Shown here piece after piece: positions 44,120 to 54,124 of a stretch of 64,000 nucleotides of DNA; the first letter of the stretch is position 1; every line of letters starts with the position of its first letter. Source of the DNA: AWTP1-13 sp963840075. Its GTDB lineage: Bacteria; Pseudomonadota; Alphaproteobacteria; Rhizobiales; Hyphomicrobiaceae. The notes beneath the pieces were generated by a model that was not told the DNA's origin, did no database searches, and worked only from the letters and a program-made list of their open reading frames with translations. The stretch covers positions 14,680-78,679 of the forward strand of contig CAWIXS010000044.1 of NCBI GenBank assembly GCA_963840075.1. Reading direction: 5' to 3'. A program made the translations under genes and the position numbers.

Positions 44120-45541
44120 TCAGGGCCCTGATCCAATATTGCTCAACGGCCGTGCGATCTCGGGCGGCACCTCGCGCTGGTAGGCGTGGCCGACGGCGAG
44201 GAGCTGCGCCTCGGCGAAGGGGCGGCCGACGAGCTGGACGCCGTTCGGCAGCCCACCGTTGCGCGGCACCGGCAGCGTCAAGGCGGGCAGGCCCAGGTAG
44301 TTGATCGGGCGCGTGAACTTGACGACGCGGCCCATCGCCGCCTGCACCTTGGGTCCGCCGCCCACGTCGAGCTCCGCAATGGTGGGGAGCGGATCGGCCA
44401 GCACCGGGAGGATGGCGATGTCGACGCCCGCGAAGGTCTCATCCAGCGTGCGCTGCAGCCAGGTGCCGCGGGCGCGCAGGGCCGTCAGGTGATCGACCGC
44501 GCCGATGAAATGCCCGATCTCGAGCCGCGCCCGCACCTGCGGGCCATAGTCGCCGGGCCGGGTGCGCAGGAAGGCGGCGTGCGCCGCGGAGGCGTCGGGC
44601 AGCTGCACGAGCTGCACGAGATGGTCGAGCGTCTGCCAGTCCGGGAAGGCGCAGGGCGCGCGCTCCAGCCCCAACCGCACCAGGATGGCCACCACCTCCT
44701 CCACCATGCGCTGCACCTCGGGGTGCGCCTCGGAGACGACCCTCTCGTCGACGCCGACCCTGAGCCCGCGCACGGGGTCGCCGAGGCGCGCGACATAATC
44801 CGGCACCGGCAGCAGCGAGGCCGCGGGATCGCGCGCATCGGGGCCCGCGAGAGCTCCGAGCACGACGGCCAGGTCCTCCACATGCCGGGCAATGGCGCCG
44901 ACCGTATCGAGGGCGGGCGCCAGCGGCATGGCGCCGGCGCGGCTGACGCGCCCCCACGTCGTCTTGATGGAGGCGACGCCGCAGCAGGCCGCCGGCAGCC
45001 GCAGCGATCCGCCGGTATCGGAGCCCAGCCCGAAAGGAATGGCGCCGTAGGCGACGGCGGCGGCCGTTCCCGACGACGACCCGCCGGTGATGCGCGCGGG
45101 GTCCCAGGGGTTGCGCGCGTGTCCCAGCACGTAGTTGTGGCCGGTGGCCCCGTAGGCGAACTCCGCCATGTGCAGCGCCGCAATCTGCAGGGCGCCCGCC
45201 TTGTCGAGCGCGGCGATGGCGCTGGCATCCCGCTCGGCGGGGCGGTCCGCGCGGATGCTGGCCCCCCAGCTCGCGATCCTGCCCTTGCGGTCGAACATGT
45301 CCTTGTGGGCCAGCGGCACGCCCGCGAGCGCCCCCGCGGGGCTGCCGGCGGCGATCGCCGCATCCGCCGCCCGGGCGGCATCGAGCGCCGCATCGGCTTC
45401 CAGCGCGACGATGCAGTTCGTCAGCTCGTGGCACGCGACGAGGCGCTTGATCGCCTCCTTGGTCGCCTCCAGGCTCGAGACCTGCTTTGCGCGGATCGCC
45501 TCGGCGAGCGCGCGGGCCGAAAGGGCGGCGAGGTCCGTCAT
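44120..45541 (-). CDS. Amidase-signature hydrolase with GatC/AtzG-like partner
   Basis: The 473-residue protein belongs to the amidase-signature family. The Lys-Ser-Ser triad is visible: Lys80 in PLAHKD, the cis-serine in TGGSSSGT near 155 and the nucleophile Ser179 in GSDTGGSLRLP. It hydrolyses a C-N bond. The start ATG overlaps the stop of a 69-residue gene similar to AtzG/GatC. In cyanuric-acid degradation AtzE (amidase) and AtzG form such a complex, so a carboxybiuret-hydrolase-like or related activity is possible. No atzD or atzH lies nearby, so the substrate is unknown. Confidence 0.88.
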   Translation of the reverse strand: MTDLAALSARALAEAIRAKQVSSLEATKEAIKRLVACHELTNCIVALEADAALDAARAADAAIAAGSPAGALAGVPLAHKDMFDRKGRIASWGASIRADRPAERDASAIAALDKAGALQIAALHMAEFAYGATGHNYVLGHARNPWDPARITGGSSSGTAAAVAYGAIPFGLGSDTGGSLRLPAACCGVASIKTTWGRVSRAGAMPLAPALDTVGAIARHVEDLAVVLGALAGPDARDPAASLLPVPDYVARLGDPVRGLRVGVDERVVSEAHPEVQRMVEEVVAILVRLGLERAPCAFPDWQTLDHLVQLVQLPDASAAHAAFLRTRPGDYGPQVRARLEIGHFIGAVDHLTALRARGTWLQRTLDETFAGVDIAILPVLADPLPTIAELDVGGGPKVQAAMGRVVKFTRPINYLGLPALTLPVPRNGGLPNGVQLVGRPFAEAQLLAVGHAYQREVPPEIARPLSNIGSGP

Positions 45542-45747
45542 GGCTTCGCCCCGGCGGCCAGCACGCGGCGGAAGTCGTCCACGTCGGCGCTGATCGGCAG
45601 CTCCACGGCGACCCTCGCCGCGGTCTCCGCGAGGATTGCGGCGTGCGCCTCAGCCAGCGCGCGGCGCTCCTCGGGGATGCCGAGGCCGGCGCCGGCGTCC
45701 TTGCCGGCCTGCCGTCCGGCGGCGGGGGTGTTGCCTGAAGTGGCCAT
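45538..45747 (-). CDS. AtzG/GatC-like small subunit for the amidase
   Basis: The 69-residue protein has a flexible Gly/Ala N-terminus and two helices (PEERRALAEAHAAILAETAA and ISADVDDFRRVLAAG). This is the pattern of DUF4089/AtzG-like proteins, which wrap around an amidase as GatC does around GatA. The start has AGGAGG at 7 bases. The stop overlaps the amidase start (ATGA), which strongly supports a complex of the two. The family call is by pattern, without a database comparison. Confidence 0.7.
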   Translation of the reverse strand: MATSGNTPAAGRQAGKDAGAGLGIPEERRALAEAHAAILAETAARVAVELPISADVDDFRRVLAAGAKP

Positions 45748-45828
45748 TGTTGATCCTCCTGGGGGCATCGTCCTGCGGGTCTGGAGAAGGCTCGAGCGCC
45801 CGTCGTGCAGCCGTGCGCACGCCGGGCG

Positions 45829-46235
45829 TCAATATCGTTTGGAGCAGGCCCTGTATCCGAACCTCGTGACCATATCGCGTCCGGAGATGAAGGTGTAGCT
45901 CCGGCCCGGCAGGGCGCCGACCGCAACGAGATGGTCGCGCAGATTGGGTTTGTAGGAGCTCAGCATGCGCTGCCTGGACATCACGGAACGGCCGGCGTGA
46001 GAGCCGAAGCGGGCATTGGCGGCAATGCACGCGCTGCGTATGCTCAGGAACAGGGTGCAGGCTGACCGACAGCGGCCCCGATGACGAACAGCTCCCCGGA
46101 GCCGTTGTATTTCGCTATGATCGGGTCGTAGTCTCCGAACGACCCGCCCCTTCCGTAGCCGTCGGAATAGCCGACCGCCAGGACCGGCGTGGCCAGCACG
46201 ACCGCCGCGATGCCACAGAGCACAAATCTCTGCAT
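45829..46235 (-). CDS. Unknown secreted protein with SACTLFL motif (one frameshift)
   Basis: The protein has a signal peptide (residues 1-20, VVLATPVLAV). The first frame runs to NGSGELFVIG, where adding one base in the C run 46076-46079 (plus strand) leads into GRCRSACTLFLSIRSACIA and then FGSHAG...ISGRDMVTRFGYRAC. The complete 135-residue reading resembles a Rhizobiales family of small secreted proteins with a CxSACTLFL core, whose function is unknown. The region GYSDGYGRGGSFGDYD is low in complexity. The joined reading is much more plausible than the 63-residue fragment alone. Confidence 0.65.
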
Positions 46236-46339
46236 GGCAGGCTCCTTTCAAGTTAAGCTTTGTTGCCGCGCGCCGCCGCCCCGGCGTGCCCAGCTGAATG
46301 AGCTGGCCGAATGACCCGAGAATAGCGGAGCAACGTCCC

Positions 46340-47212
46340 ATGCCCTACGCCCAGGCACAAGGTGCGCGCCTCTACTACGAGGAGACCGGCAGCGGCACGC
46401 CGATCCTGTTCATCCACGAGTACGGCGGGGACCACCGCAGCTGGGAGGACCAGGTGCGCTACTTCGGGCGCGGGTGGCGCTGCATCGCCTGGTCCGCGCG
46501 CGGCTATCCGCCCTCCGACTGCCCCGAGGACGAGAGCCTCTACGGTCAGGACCTCTTCGAGCGCGATGCCATTGCGGTGCTCGACGCGGCGGGCGTCGAC
46601 AAGGCGCACGTCGTCGGCCTCAGCATGGGCGGCTATACCGCCTTGATGCTCGCTGCGCGGCATCCGGGCCGGCTGATCTCCTGCGTGGCCGCGGGCGCCG
46701 GCTCCGGCGGGCTCAGGGCGCATCGCCCCAAGTTCGTCGAGGAGTCGCGCGCGCGGGCGGCCGAGTTCGAGCGCCAGGGCCGCGTGGTCGCGGAGACCTA
46801 CGGTCTCGGGGCGACCCGCGTGCAGCTGCAGAACAAGGACCCGATCGGCTGGCGCATCTTCATGGACCACCTCGCCTCGCGTCCCGCGCACGCCGCCGCC
46901 AAGACGCTGCGGCGCGTGCAGGCCGGGCGTGCCGCGCTCGACGACCTGGAGGGTGAGCTGCAGGGCATCCCCGTGCCGGTCCTGCTGCTCGTCGGCGACG
47001 AGGACGAGCCCTGCCTCGACGTCAACCTGTGGATGAAGCGGCTGCTGCCGAACGCGCGCCTCGCCATCCTGCCGGCGTCCGGCCACGCCATCAATCTCGA
47101 GGAGCCGGCCCTCTTCAATCTGCTGGTGGAGCAGTTCCTCGCCGACGTGGAGCGCGGCAGCTGGCGCCCGCGCGACCCCAGAGCCCGCGTGCAGGATCCT
47201 GTGACGTCGTGA
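46340..47212 (+). CDS. Alpha/beta hydrolase
   Basis: The 290-residue protein has FIHEYGGDHRSWEDQV (oxyanion region), nucleophile GLSMGG near residue 97, the acid in LVGDEDEPCL near 222 and the histidine in PASGHAINLEEP near 248. It resembles 3-oxoadipate enol-lactonase-like or haloperoxidase-like hydrolases, though the usual HG before the oxyanion loop is HE here. ATG 46340 has GGAG 10 bases upstream. It is monocistronic and divergent from the secreted-protein gene. Substrate unknown. Confidence 0.86.
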   Translation: MPYAQAQGARLYYEETGSGTPILFIHEYGGDHRSWEDQVRYFGRGWRCIAWSARGYPPSDCPEDESLYGQDLFERDAIAVLDAAGVDKAHVVGLSMGGYTALMLAARHPGRLISCVAAGAGSGGLRAHRPKFVEESRARAAEFERQGRVVAETYGLGATRVQLQNKDPIGWRIFMDHLASRPAHAAAKTLRRVQAGRAALDDLEGELQGIPVPVLLLVGDEDEPCLDVNLWMKRLLPNARLAILPASGHAINLEEPALFNLLVEQFLADVERGSWRPRDPRARVQDPVTS

Positions 47213-47244
47213 ATTCGTCGGGCCGACGCGATCATCACGCGATG

Positions 47245-47276
47245 TCACGATTTCACGATCTCACGACTTCACGATG
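47245..47276. repeat. Four tandem 8-base units TCACGAYN
   Basis: TCACGATT, TCACGATC, TCACGACT and TCACGATG follow each other without gaps, 88 bases before the universal stress protein gene. They could be a set of regulator sites or a simple repeat. The 8-base period is not a helical turn. Confidence 0.6.
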
Positions 47277-47363
47277 CCCTTGTGCGCTGCAGCACTCCTG
47301 GGTGATCCCCCTACCGGGATCGGCCTCTATTGTTGCCGGCGCGAAGCCGTGGCAGCATGCGGC

Positions 47364-47864
47364 ATGACCAAAACGCGTCGTGTCTTCGAGCAGGGTCACG
47401 CCCGTAAGCTCCTGGTGGTTGTCGACGAATCGCCGGAGGTCGAGGGCGCGCTGTTCTATGCTGCAGGGCGCGCCTCGCACACCGGCGGCCAGATCGTGCT
47501 GCTCTACGTGATCGAGCCGGAAACCCAGTTCTGGGACGCGGTGCGCCAGGTGCAGCTCGACGAGCGGACAAACAAGGCCAGAGCCCTGTTCCGCCTGTTC
47601 CGCCGCAAGCTCGGCAATGCCGGCTACGACAAGGTGCTGATCGAGGAGGTCATCCGCGAGGGCAAGCTGGTCGAGGCCATCCTGCAGCAGATCGAGGACG
47701 ACGAGGACGTAGCCGTTCTGGTGCTGGGCGCCTCCAAGGAGAGCAGCGGTCCGGGCCCGCTGGTGTCCCTGCTGGCCACCGGCGCCACGGCTGGGAATTT
47801 CCCTATTCCGATCACCATCGTGCCCGGCGACCTCAGCGTGGAGCAAATCCAGGCGATGGCCTGA
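47364..47864 (+). CDS. Universal stress protein (UspA family)
   Basis: The 166-residue protein has the Usp fold: a first strand KLLVVVDESPEVEGAL, the central helix KVLIEEVIREGKLVEAIL and VLVLGASKESSGPG-like nucleotide-binding loop near residue 116, then IPITIVPG. In many Hyphomicrobiales such a gene directly precedes the nfuA-like gene, as here (134 bases apart). The start at 47364 is the one giving normal domain length. Probably cytoplasmic and ATP-binding. Confidence 0.85.
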   Translation: MTKTRRVFEQGHARKLLVVVDESPEVEGALFYAAGRASHTGGQIVLLYVIEPETQFWDAVRQVQLDERTNKARALFRLFRRKLGNAGYDKVLIEEVIREGKLVEAILQQIEDDEDVAVLVLGASKESSGPGPLVSLLATGATAGNFPIPITIVPGDLSVEQIQAMA

Positions 47865-47997
47865 TCCGGACGGAATGACGGCCCCGAGCCGGGCGCCGCC
47901 GCTCGGTTGGCTGTTTGACCCTGGCTCTTTGACCCCGGCCGTGCCATCTACTAGAATGATTCCAAACTGGCAGAGCTGCCAAGCGGAGACGCGTTCC

Positions 47998-48555
47998 ATG
48001 TTCATCCAGACCGAGCCGACGCCGAACCCTGCGACGCTCAAGTTCATCCCCGGCAAGACCGTGCTGGGCGACGACACCGTGGACTACCGCTCCAGGGCGG
48101 AGGCGGCAGGCTCGCCGCTCGCGACCCGGCTGTTCGAGATCGACGGCGTAACGGGCGTGTTCCTCGGCTCGGACTTCATCTCCGTGACCAAGGGCGACGC
48201 CGAGTGGCCGCACATCCGCCCGGCCATCCTCGGTGCCATCATGGAGCACTACATGTCCGGCGCGCCGGCCGTCGGCGACGGGGCGGAGGGAGACCTGCCG
48301 CCCGTCGAGGAGTACGACCCGAAGGACGAGGAGACGGTCCGCACCATCAAGGAGCTGCTCGACACGCGCGTCAGGCCGGCGGTCGCCAACGACGGCGGCG
48401 ACATCACCTTCCAAGGCTTCAGGGACGGCGTGGTCTATCTGCACATGCGCGGTGCCTGCTCCGGCTGCCCGAGCTCCACGGCGACCCTGCGCCACGGCAT
48501 CGAGAACCTGCTCCGCCACTTCTGTCCCGACGTGCAGGAGGTGCGGCCGGTCTGA
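47998..48555 (+). CDS. nfuA: NifU-like Fe-S scaffold/carrier protein (Nfu)
   Basis: The 185-residue protein has an N-terminal Nfu_N domain (FIQTEPTPNPATLKFIPG, residues 2-90) and a C-terminal NifU domain with the Fe-S-binding CxxC in GACSGCPSS (Cys154, Cys157). It carries [4Fe-4S] clusters to target enzymes such as MiaB and aconitase. The length is right for alphaproteobacterial Nfu. A strong terminator follows. Confidence 0.93.
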   Translation: MFIQTEPTPNPATLKFIPGKTVLGDDTVDYRSRAEAAGSPLATRLFEIDGVTGVFLGSDFISVTKGDAEWPHIRPAILGAIMEHYMSGAPAVGDGAEGDLPPVEEYDPKDEETVRTIKELLDTRVRPAVANDGGDITFQGFRDGVVYLHMRGACSGCPSSTATLRHGIENLLRHFCPDVQEVRPV

Positions 48556-48585
48556 CGGCCGCCGCCTCAAACCGCCTTCCGCGGC

Positions 48586-48613
48586 AACCCCGCCCGGCAA
48601 CGGGTGGGGTTTT
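48586..48613 (+). terminator. Rho-independent terminator after nfuA
   Basis: An 11-bp stem (48586-48596 with 48601-48611, one G-U pair) with a GCAA loop is followed by TTTTC. It lies 31 bases after the nfuA stop. Confidence 0.8.
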
Positions 48614-48658
48614 CGCTGGTTCTCGTGAGGATCGCCCACTCGGCCGGAGGACGCCAGC

Positions 48659-49234
48659 ATGCGATTGGACGACAAGGCGCTGCAGCAGCTCTTTCTCGAG
48701 GCACGCACGCTGCGGGCGTGGCAGCCGCGCGAGGTCCCCGACAGCGTGCTGCGCGAGGTGGTGGATCTCATGAAGCTGGCGCCGACGGCCAACAACGCCC
48801 TGCCCGCCCGCGTCGTCCTCGTGAGGTCGCAGGCCGCCAAGGAGCGCCTCAAGCCGCACCTGAGCCCGGGCAACGTCGACAAGACCATGGCCGCGCCCGC
48901 CACCGCGATCCTCGCCTACGACCTGGAGTTCTACGCCCATCCGCCGAAGGGCCAGGAGCCCCTGAAGGGCTTCGACGGCAAGCCGGAGCGGGCGCAGACC
49001 GTGGCCTTCCGCAACGGTTCCCTGCAGGGCGCCTATCTCATCATGGCGGCGCGCGCGCTCGGCCTCGACTGCGGGCCGATGTCCGGCTTCGACAACGCCG
49101 GCGTGGACAGGGAGTTCTTCGCCGGCACCCAGATCAAGTCGAACTTCCTGTGCAATCTCGGCTACGGCGACCGCACCGGGCTCCCGGCCCGCGCCCCGCG
49201 CTTCGCCTTCGACGAGATGGCGAGCATTCTCTAG
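48659..49234 (+). CDS. Nitroreductase-family protein, RutE/malonic semialdehyde reductase-like
   Basis: The 191-residue flavoprotein starts MRLDDKALQQLFLEARTLRAWQ, and PTANNALPARVVLV is typical of the RutE/HadB subgroup, which reduces malonic semialdehyde to 3-hydroxypropanoate. GLDCGPMSGFDNAGVD and KSNFLCNLGYGD are also subgroup marks. It probably uses FMN and NAD(P)H. The start has GGAGG upstream. No other rut gene is present, so the physiological substrate is uncertain. Confidence 0.85.
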   Translation: MRLDDKALQQLFLEARTLRAWQPREVPDSVLREVVDLMKLAPTANNALPARVVLVRSQAAKERLKPHLSPGNVDKTMAAPATAILAYDLEFYAHPPKGQEPLKGFDGKPERAQTVAFRNGSLQGAYLIMAARALGLDCGPMSGFDNAGVDREFFAGTQIKSNFLCNLGYGDRTGLPARAPRFAFDEMASIL

Positions 49235-49269
49235 GGCTGCGATGTGACCCTGACAGAGGCAACCACCTT

Positions 49270-49359
49270 GTCATGCCGGGACTTGTTCCCGGCATCCAGT
49301 CAAGCGCTCGCTCCGGCGCTTGCTTTGCCCTGGATCCCGGCCACAAGTGCCGGGATGAC
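49270..49359. repeat. Dispersed intergenic repeat, type A, copy 3
   Basis: It starts GTCATGCCGGGACTTGTTCCCGGCATCCAG and ends CTGGATCCCGGCCACAAGTGCCGGGATGAC, here given as the two arms (49270-49299 and 49330-49359). They are inverted copies with a short spacer. It lies between the nitroreductase gene and tsaB. Confidence 0.85.
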
Positions 49360-49400
49360 ACCGAACCCGGCGTTGGCGCCATAACACCAACCTTCTCCCA

Positions 49401-50105
49401 ATGAACGTTCTGGCCTTCGATACCTGCTTTGGTGCCGTGTCCGTCGCCGTCGGTTGGCAGGACGCGCACGGCCAGCTGCTGCTGCGCGAGGCCTACGAGG
49501 AGCGCTCCACCGGTCATGCCGAGCGGCTGTTGCCGATGATCGCCGAGGTCATGGACGGCGCCGGCCTGGCGTTCGCCGCCATCGACCGCATCGCCGTGAC
49601 GCTGGGGCCCGGGACCTTCACCGGCGTGCGCGTCGGTATCTCCGCTGCCCGCGCGCTGGCCCTGGCCCTGGGCAAGCCGGTGGTCGGTATCACCAGCCTT
49701 GCGGCCATGGCGCACCGGGCACGAGGAGTTGCTGGGCGAGCGGCTCAGGGCCGGCAGCTCATCGTTGCCGTCGACGCCAGGCGCGGCTCACTCTACGTGC
49801 AGAGCTTTGTCGCGGGGGGAAGGCACGTCAGCGAGGCCCTCCTGCTCACGCCTGAAGAGGCGGCGCGCGGGATCGGCCGGCAAGGTGCTCTGATCGTAGG
49901 ATCGGGGGCATCCGCGGTTGCCGCTGCCGTGCGCGAGCGCGGCGGGGAGGCGCAGGCCTGCTTGCCTGGCCTTCAGCCCCACGCTCGCACGCTCGCCGAG
50001 ATAGCCTCCGGCCTTGCGCCGATTGCTCCCGTAAAGCCCCTCTATCTACGGGCGCCGGATGCGAAGCCGTCGAGCGGGTCGCCGCTCGCTTCGAGCCAGC
50101 CATGA
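49401..50105 (+). CDS. tsaB: tRNA threonylcarbamoyladenosine biosynthesis protein TsaB
   Basis: TsaB is the dimerising partner of TsaD in making t6A37 of ANN-decoding tRNAs. The 234-residue protein starts MNVLAFDTCFGAVSVAV (actin-like fold, ATPase-like phosphate loop), with ERSTGHAERLLPMI near residue 35 and the highly conserved GPGTFTGVRVGIS near 73. The stop overlaps rimI (ATGA). It is the first gene of the conserved alphaproteobacterial cluster that runs to metK. Confidence 0.94.
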   Translation: MNVLAFDTCFGAVSVAVGWQDAHGQLLLREAYEERSTGHAERLLPMIAEVMDGAGLAFAAIDRIAVTLGPGTFTGVRVGISAARALALALGKPVVGITSLAAMAHRARGVAGRAAQGRQLIVAVDARRGSLYVQSFVAGGRHVSEALLLTPEEAARGIGRQGALIVGSGASAVAAAVRERGGEAQACLPGLQPHARTLAEIASGLAPIAPVKPLYLRAPDAKPSSGSPLASSQP

Positions 50106-50593
50106 CGCCAGCCGACGCCGCCGGCGCAGTCGCAGTCGTGCCGGCTGGAATCCCTGAGGCAAACGCCATGGCGCGGCTGCACGCCAGCCTGTTCGATGCG
50201 CCCTGGGATGCGGCCAGCTTCGAGGAGCTGCTCGCGCATGCCGGCGCCATTGCATTCCTGGCGCGACCGCAAACGACAGATGCCCGCCGACGGCCCGAGG
50301 CATTGGGGTTCATCCTCGGGCGGCTGGCCGCCGACGAGGCCGAGATCCTCACCCTCGCTGTTGCGAGAGACTGGCAGCGTCTCGGCCTTGGCGGGCGCCT
50401 CGTGGACGCCCTGGCCCGCGCAGCCAAAGCGAAGGGCGCACGCCAGCTCTATCTGGAGGTCGCCGCCGGCAATAGCGCCGCCCGCGCCCTTTATGCAGGC
50501 CTCGGCTTTCGCGAGAGCGGGCGGCGGCGGGGCTACTATGTGAGTCCCGGTGCGCCGGCTGAGGATGCCGTCAACCTCTGCCTGTCCCTGTAG
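50102..50593 (+). CDS. rimI: Ribosomal-protein-alanine N-acetyltransferase RimI
   Basis: The 163-residue GNAT acetyltransferase has MARLHASLFDAPWDAASF near residue 21 and the acetyl-CoA loop VARDWQRLGLGGRLVDAL near 88 (Q/RxxGxG/A). LEVAAGNSAARALYAGLGF near 120 is typical of RimI. It acetylates the N-terminus of ribosomal protein S18. The gene overlaps tsaB by 4 bases, as in many bacteria. Confidence 0.93.
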   Translation: MTPADAAGAVAVVPAGIPEANAMARLHASLFDAPWDAASFEELLAHAGAIAFLARPQTTDARRRPEALGFILGRLAADEAEILTLAVARDWQRLGLGGRLVDALARAAKAKGARQLYLEVAAGNSAARALYAGLGFRESGRRRGYYVSPGAPAEDAVNLCLSL

Positions 50594-50676
50594 CGTTTGC
50601 CACTTGGCGCAGCAGTGGACGCCTTCGGGAGCCTAACTTATAACCACCGGAAGAGATTCACGCCGCACACAGGGAC

Positions 50677-51114
50677 ATGTCCGACCTAGCGCAACCGGCA
50701 AGTCGCATCGAGCAGCTCTGTGCCGACAAGCGCCTGCGCATGACTGGCCAGAGACGCACCATCGCGCGGGTCTTCTCCGCCACCAGCGAGCACCTGGATG
50801 CGGAGGAGGTGCACAGGCGCGCGCACGCGCTCGGCTTGCGCATGTCGCTGTCCACCGTGTACCGGACGCTCGAGCTGTTCGCCACCGAGCAGATCCTGGA
50901 GCGCCACGACTTCGGCGACGGCCGCGCCCGCTACGAGGAGGCCCCGCACAGCCACCACGATCATCTGATCGACATGGAGACCGGCCGGGTCATCGAGTTT
51001 TCCAACGAGGAGATCGAGCGCCTCCAGCGCCGCGTCGCCCAGGAGCTGGGCTACGAGCTGGTCGGCCACAGGCTCGAGCTCTACGGCGTGCCGTCCAAGC
51101 GCGCCCGCAAGTAG
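50677..51114 (+). CDS. fur: Fur-family metal-responsive regulator
   Basis: The 145-residue repressor has a winged helix at residues 8-85 (RMTGQRRTIARVF, SLSTVYRTLELF) and the metal-binding HSHHDHLID near residue 93. It has no CxxC structural zinc pairs and a single Cys14, as in alphaproteobacterial Fur/Mur proteins, which often sense manganese or iron. It ends with GHRLELYGVP, typical of that group. It lies in the standard position between rimI and miaB. Confidence 0.92.
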   Translation: MSDLAQPASRIEQLCADKRLRMTGQRRTIARVFSATSEHLDAEEVHRRAHALGLRMSLSTVYRTLELFATEQILERHDFGDGRARYEEAPHSHHDHLIDMETGRVIEFSNEEIERLQRRVAQELGYELVGHRLELYGVPSKRARK

Positions 51115-51123
51115 GACCTGGAG

Positions 51124-52465
<1,342 letters not shown>

Positions 52466-52539
52466 GGCAGGTGGCCCGGATTGTGCTAGGCTCACTCAAA
52501 GGATTCGAAACCACCGCTGTGACCCGGGAGGCTCCTTAA

Positions 52540-53538
52540 TTGTCTGGCATGCGCGGGCCCGCGACAGTGCACGTGGGCAAGACGCCCAAGATCGCGCAGG
52601 CGCGCGTGATCGTGCCCTTCGAGGACAATCGCCACCTCAACCGGCTGCTCGGCGGGTATGACGGGCATCTGGCGCTGCTCGAGGAGCGCCTCGGCATCGA
52701 GGCGCACGTCCATGGCAATGTCGTCACGCTGACCGGGCCGGCCGAAGCCTGCGCGACGGCGCGGGAGGTGCTGGAGAAGCTCTACGCGCGCATCCGCGGC
52801 GGCGAGGATATCACCGCCGGGGATGTCGACGGCCTCCTGCGGCATATCAAGGCCGAGCCGCAGGCCAAGGACCACCTGCCGCAAATTCGTACGCGCCGCA
52901 AGGTCATCAGCGCGCGCTCGCCCAACCAGAGCGTCTACATCCAGGCGCTCGACCGCTCCGACCTGGTGTTCGGGCTCGGGCCTGCCGGCACCGGCAAGAC
53001 CTATCTCGCCGTGGCCTGCGCCGCGCAATGCCTGGAGCGCGGGCAGGTCGAGCGCATCGTGCTGTCGCGGCCCGCCGTGGAGGCCGGCGAGCGTTTGGGC
53101 TTCCTTCCGGGCGACATGCGCGAGAAGGTGGACCCTTACTTGCGTCCGCTCTACGATGCCCTCTATGACGTCCTGCCACCCGCCAAGGTGGAGCGCGATC
53201 TCCTGAGCGGCGTGATCGAGATCGCCCCTCTGGCGTTCATGCGCGGGCGCACGCTGTCGCACGCTTTCGTGATCCTCGACGAGGCACAGAACACCTCGTC
53301 CATGCAGATGAAGATGTTTCTCACCCGCATCGGTGAAGGCTCCAAGATGGTCGTCACCGGCGACCCGAGCCAGATCGACCTGCCACTCGGCCAGAAGTCG
53401 GGCCTGGACCAGGCCGTCGAGCTGCTGCGCGGCATCAAGGGCATCGAGGCGATCCGGTTCGATGCCGGCGATGTCGTGCGGCGCGATCTCGTGGCCCGCA
53501 TCGTCGAGGCCTACGACAAGGCCGGCGGCAGCAGGTAG
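52540..53538 (+). CDS. phoH: PhoH-like ATPase
   Basis: The 332-residue protein has an N-terminal KH-like part (residues 20-90) and a PhoH NTPase domain with Walker A GPAGTGKTYLA near residue 149. Walker B is FVILDEAQN near 243, followed by TGDPSQIDLP. It is thought to act in RNA metabolism with YbeY, the next gene. The TTG at 52540, with GGGAGG 8 bases before it, is taken as the start; an ATG 9 bases further on would be too far from that site. Confidence 0.93.
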   Translation: MSGMRGPATVHVGKTPKIAQARVIVPFEDNRHLNRLLGGYDGHLALLEERLGIEAHVHGNVVTLTGPAEACATAREVLEKLYARIRGGEDITAGDVDGLLRHIKAEPQAKDHLPQIRTRRKVISARSPNQSVYIQALDRSDLVFGLGPAGTGKTYLAVACAAQCLERGQVERIVLSRPAVEAGERLGFLPGDMREKVDPYLRPLYDALYDVLPPAKVERDLLSGVIEIAPLAFMRGRTLSHAFVILDEAQNTSSMQMKMFLTRIGEGSKMVVTGDPSQIDLPLGQKSGLDQAVELLRGIKGIEAIRFDAGDVVRRDLVARIVEAYDKAGGSR

Positions 53539-53551
53539 CCCGATAACCGCC

Positions 53552-54124
53552 ATGCACGATCCAGGCGACAGTACGCCTTCCTCCACCGTTTCCGCCGAGC
53601 CGCCGGCCGCGGAAGACGAGCCACCCCAACGACTCTCGCTCACCGTCCTCGACGAGGCCGGCGACTGGAGTGCCATTCCTTCGCGCGAAGCGGCAGTGGC
53701 CGAGGCTGGGGCTGCCCTGGTCCGCCACCCACGATGCGCTGACGCCCGCGGCGCGGAGGCGTGTGTCGTGCTGGCCGACGATGCGCTGCTGCGGTCGCTC
53801 AACCGCAGCTATCGCGGCAAGGATGCGCCCACCAACGTGCTCTCGTTTCCGTTCCAGCCGGCGCCCGGCGGCGGACAAAACCGTCACCTCGGCGATGTCG
53901 TGCTGGCCGCCGGGACTGTGTTGAACGAGGCGGCGGAGCAGGGCATCGCACCGGTGCATCATCTCCAGCACCTCGTCGTCCATGGCCTCCTTCACCTCCT
54001 GGGGTTCGATCACGACACCGACGCCAGCGCGGATGCCATGGAGCATCTCGAGGCAGAGATTCTTGCGACGCTCGGGATCGCCGATCCCTACGCGTTCGCC
54101 GAAGGCGGGGTACCAGTAGCATGA
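53552..54124 (+). CDS. ybeY: Endoribonuclease YbeY
   Basis: The 190-residue protein has the metal-binding motif HGLLHLLGFDHD near residue 149 (three zinc-binding histidines), plus LLRSLNRSYRGKDAPTNVLSFPF near 85. YbeY matures the 3' end of 16S rRNA and takes part in ribosome quality control. The N-terminal 25 residues are Pro/Ser-rich and probably disordered. The start at 53552 lies 13 bases after the phoH stop. The stop overlaps corC (ATGA). Confidence 0.93.
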   Translation: MHDPGDSTPSSTVSAEPPAAEDEPPQRLSLTVLDEAGDWSAIPSREAAVAEAGAALVRHPRCADARGAEACVVLADDALLRSLNRSYRGKDAPTNVLSFPFQPAPGGGQNRHLGDVVLAAGTVLNEAAEQGIAPVHHLQHLVVHGLLHLLGFDHDTDASADAMEHLEAEILATLGIADPYAFAEGGVPVA

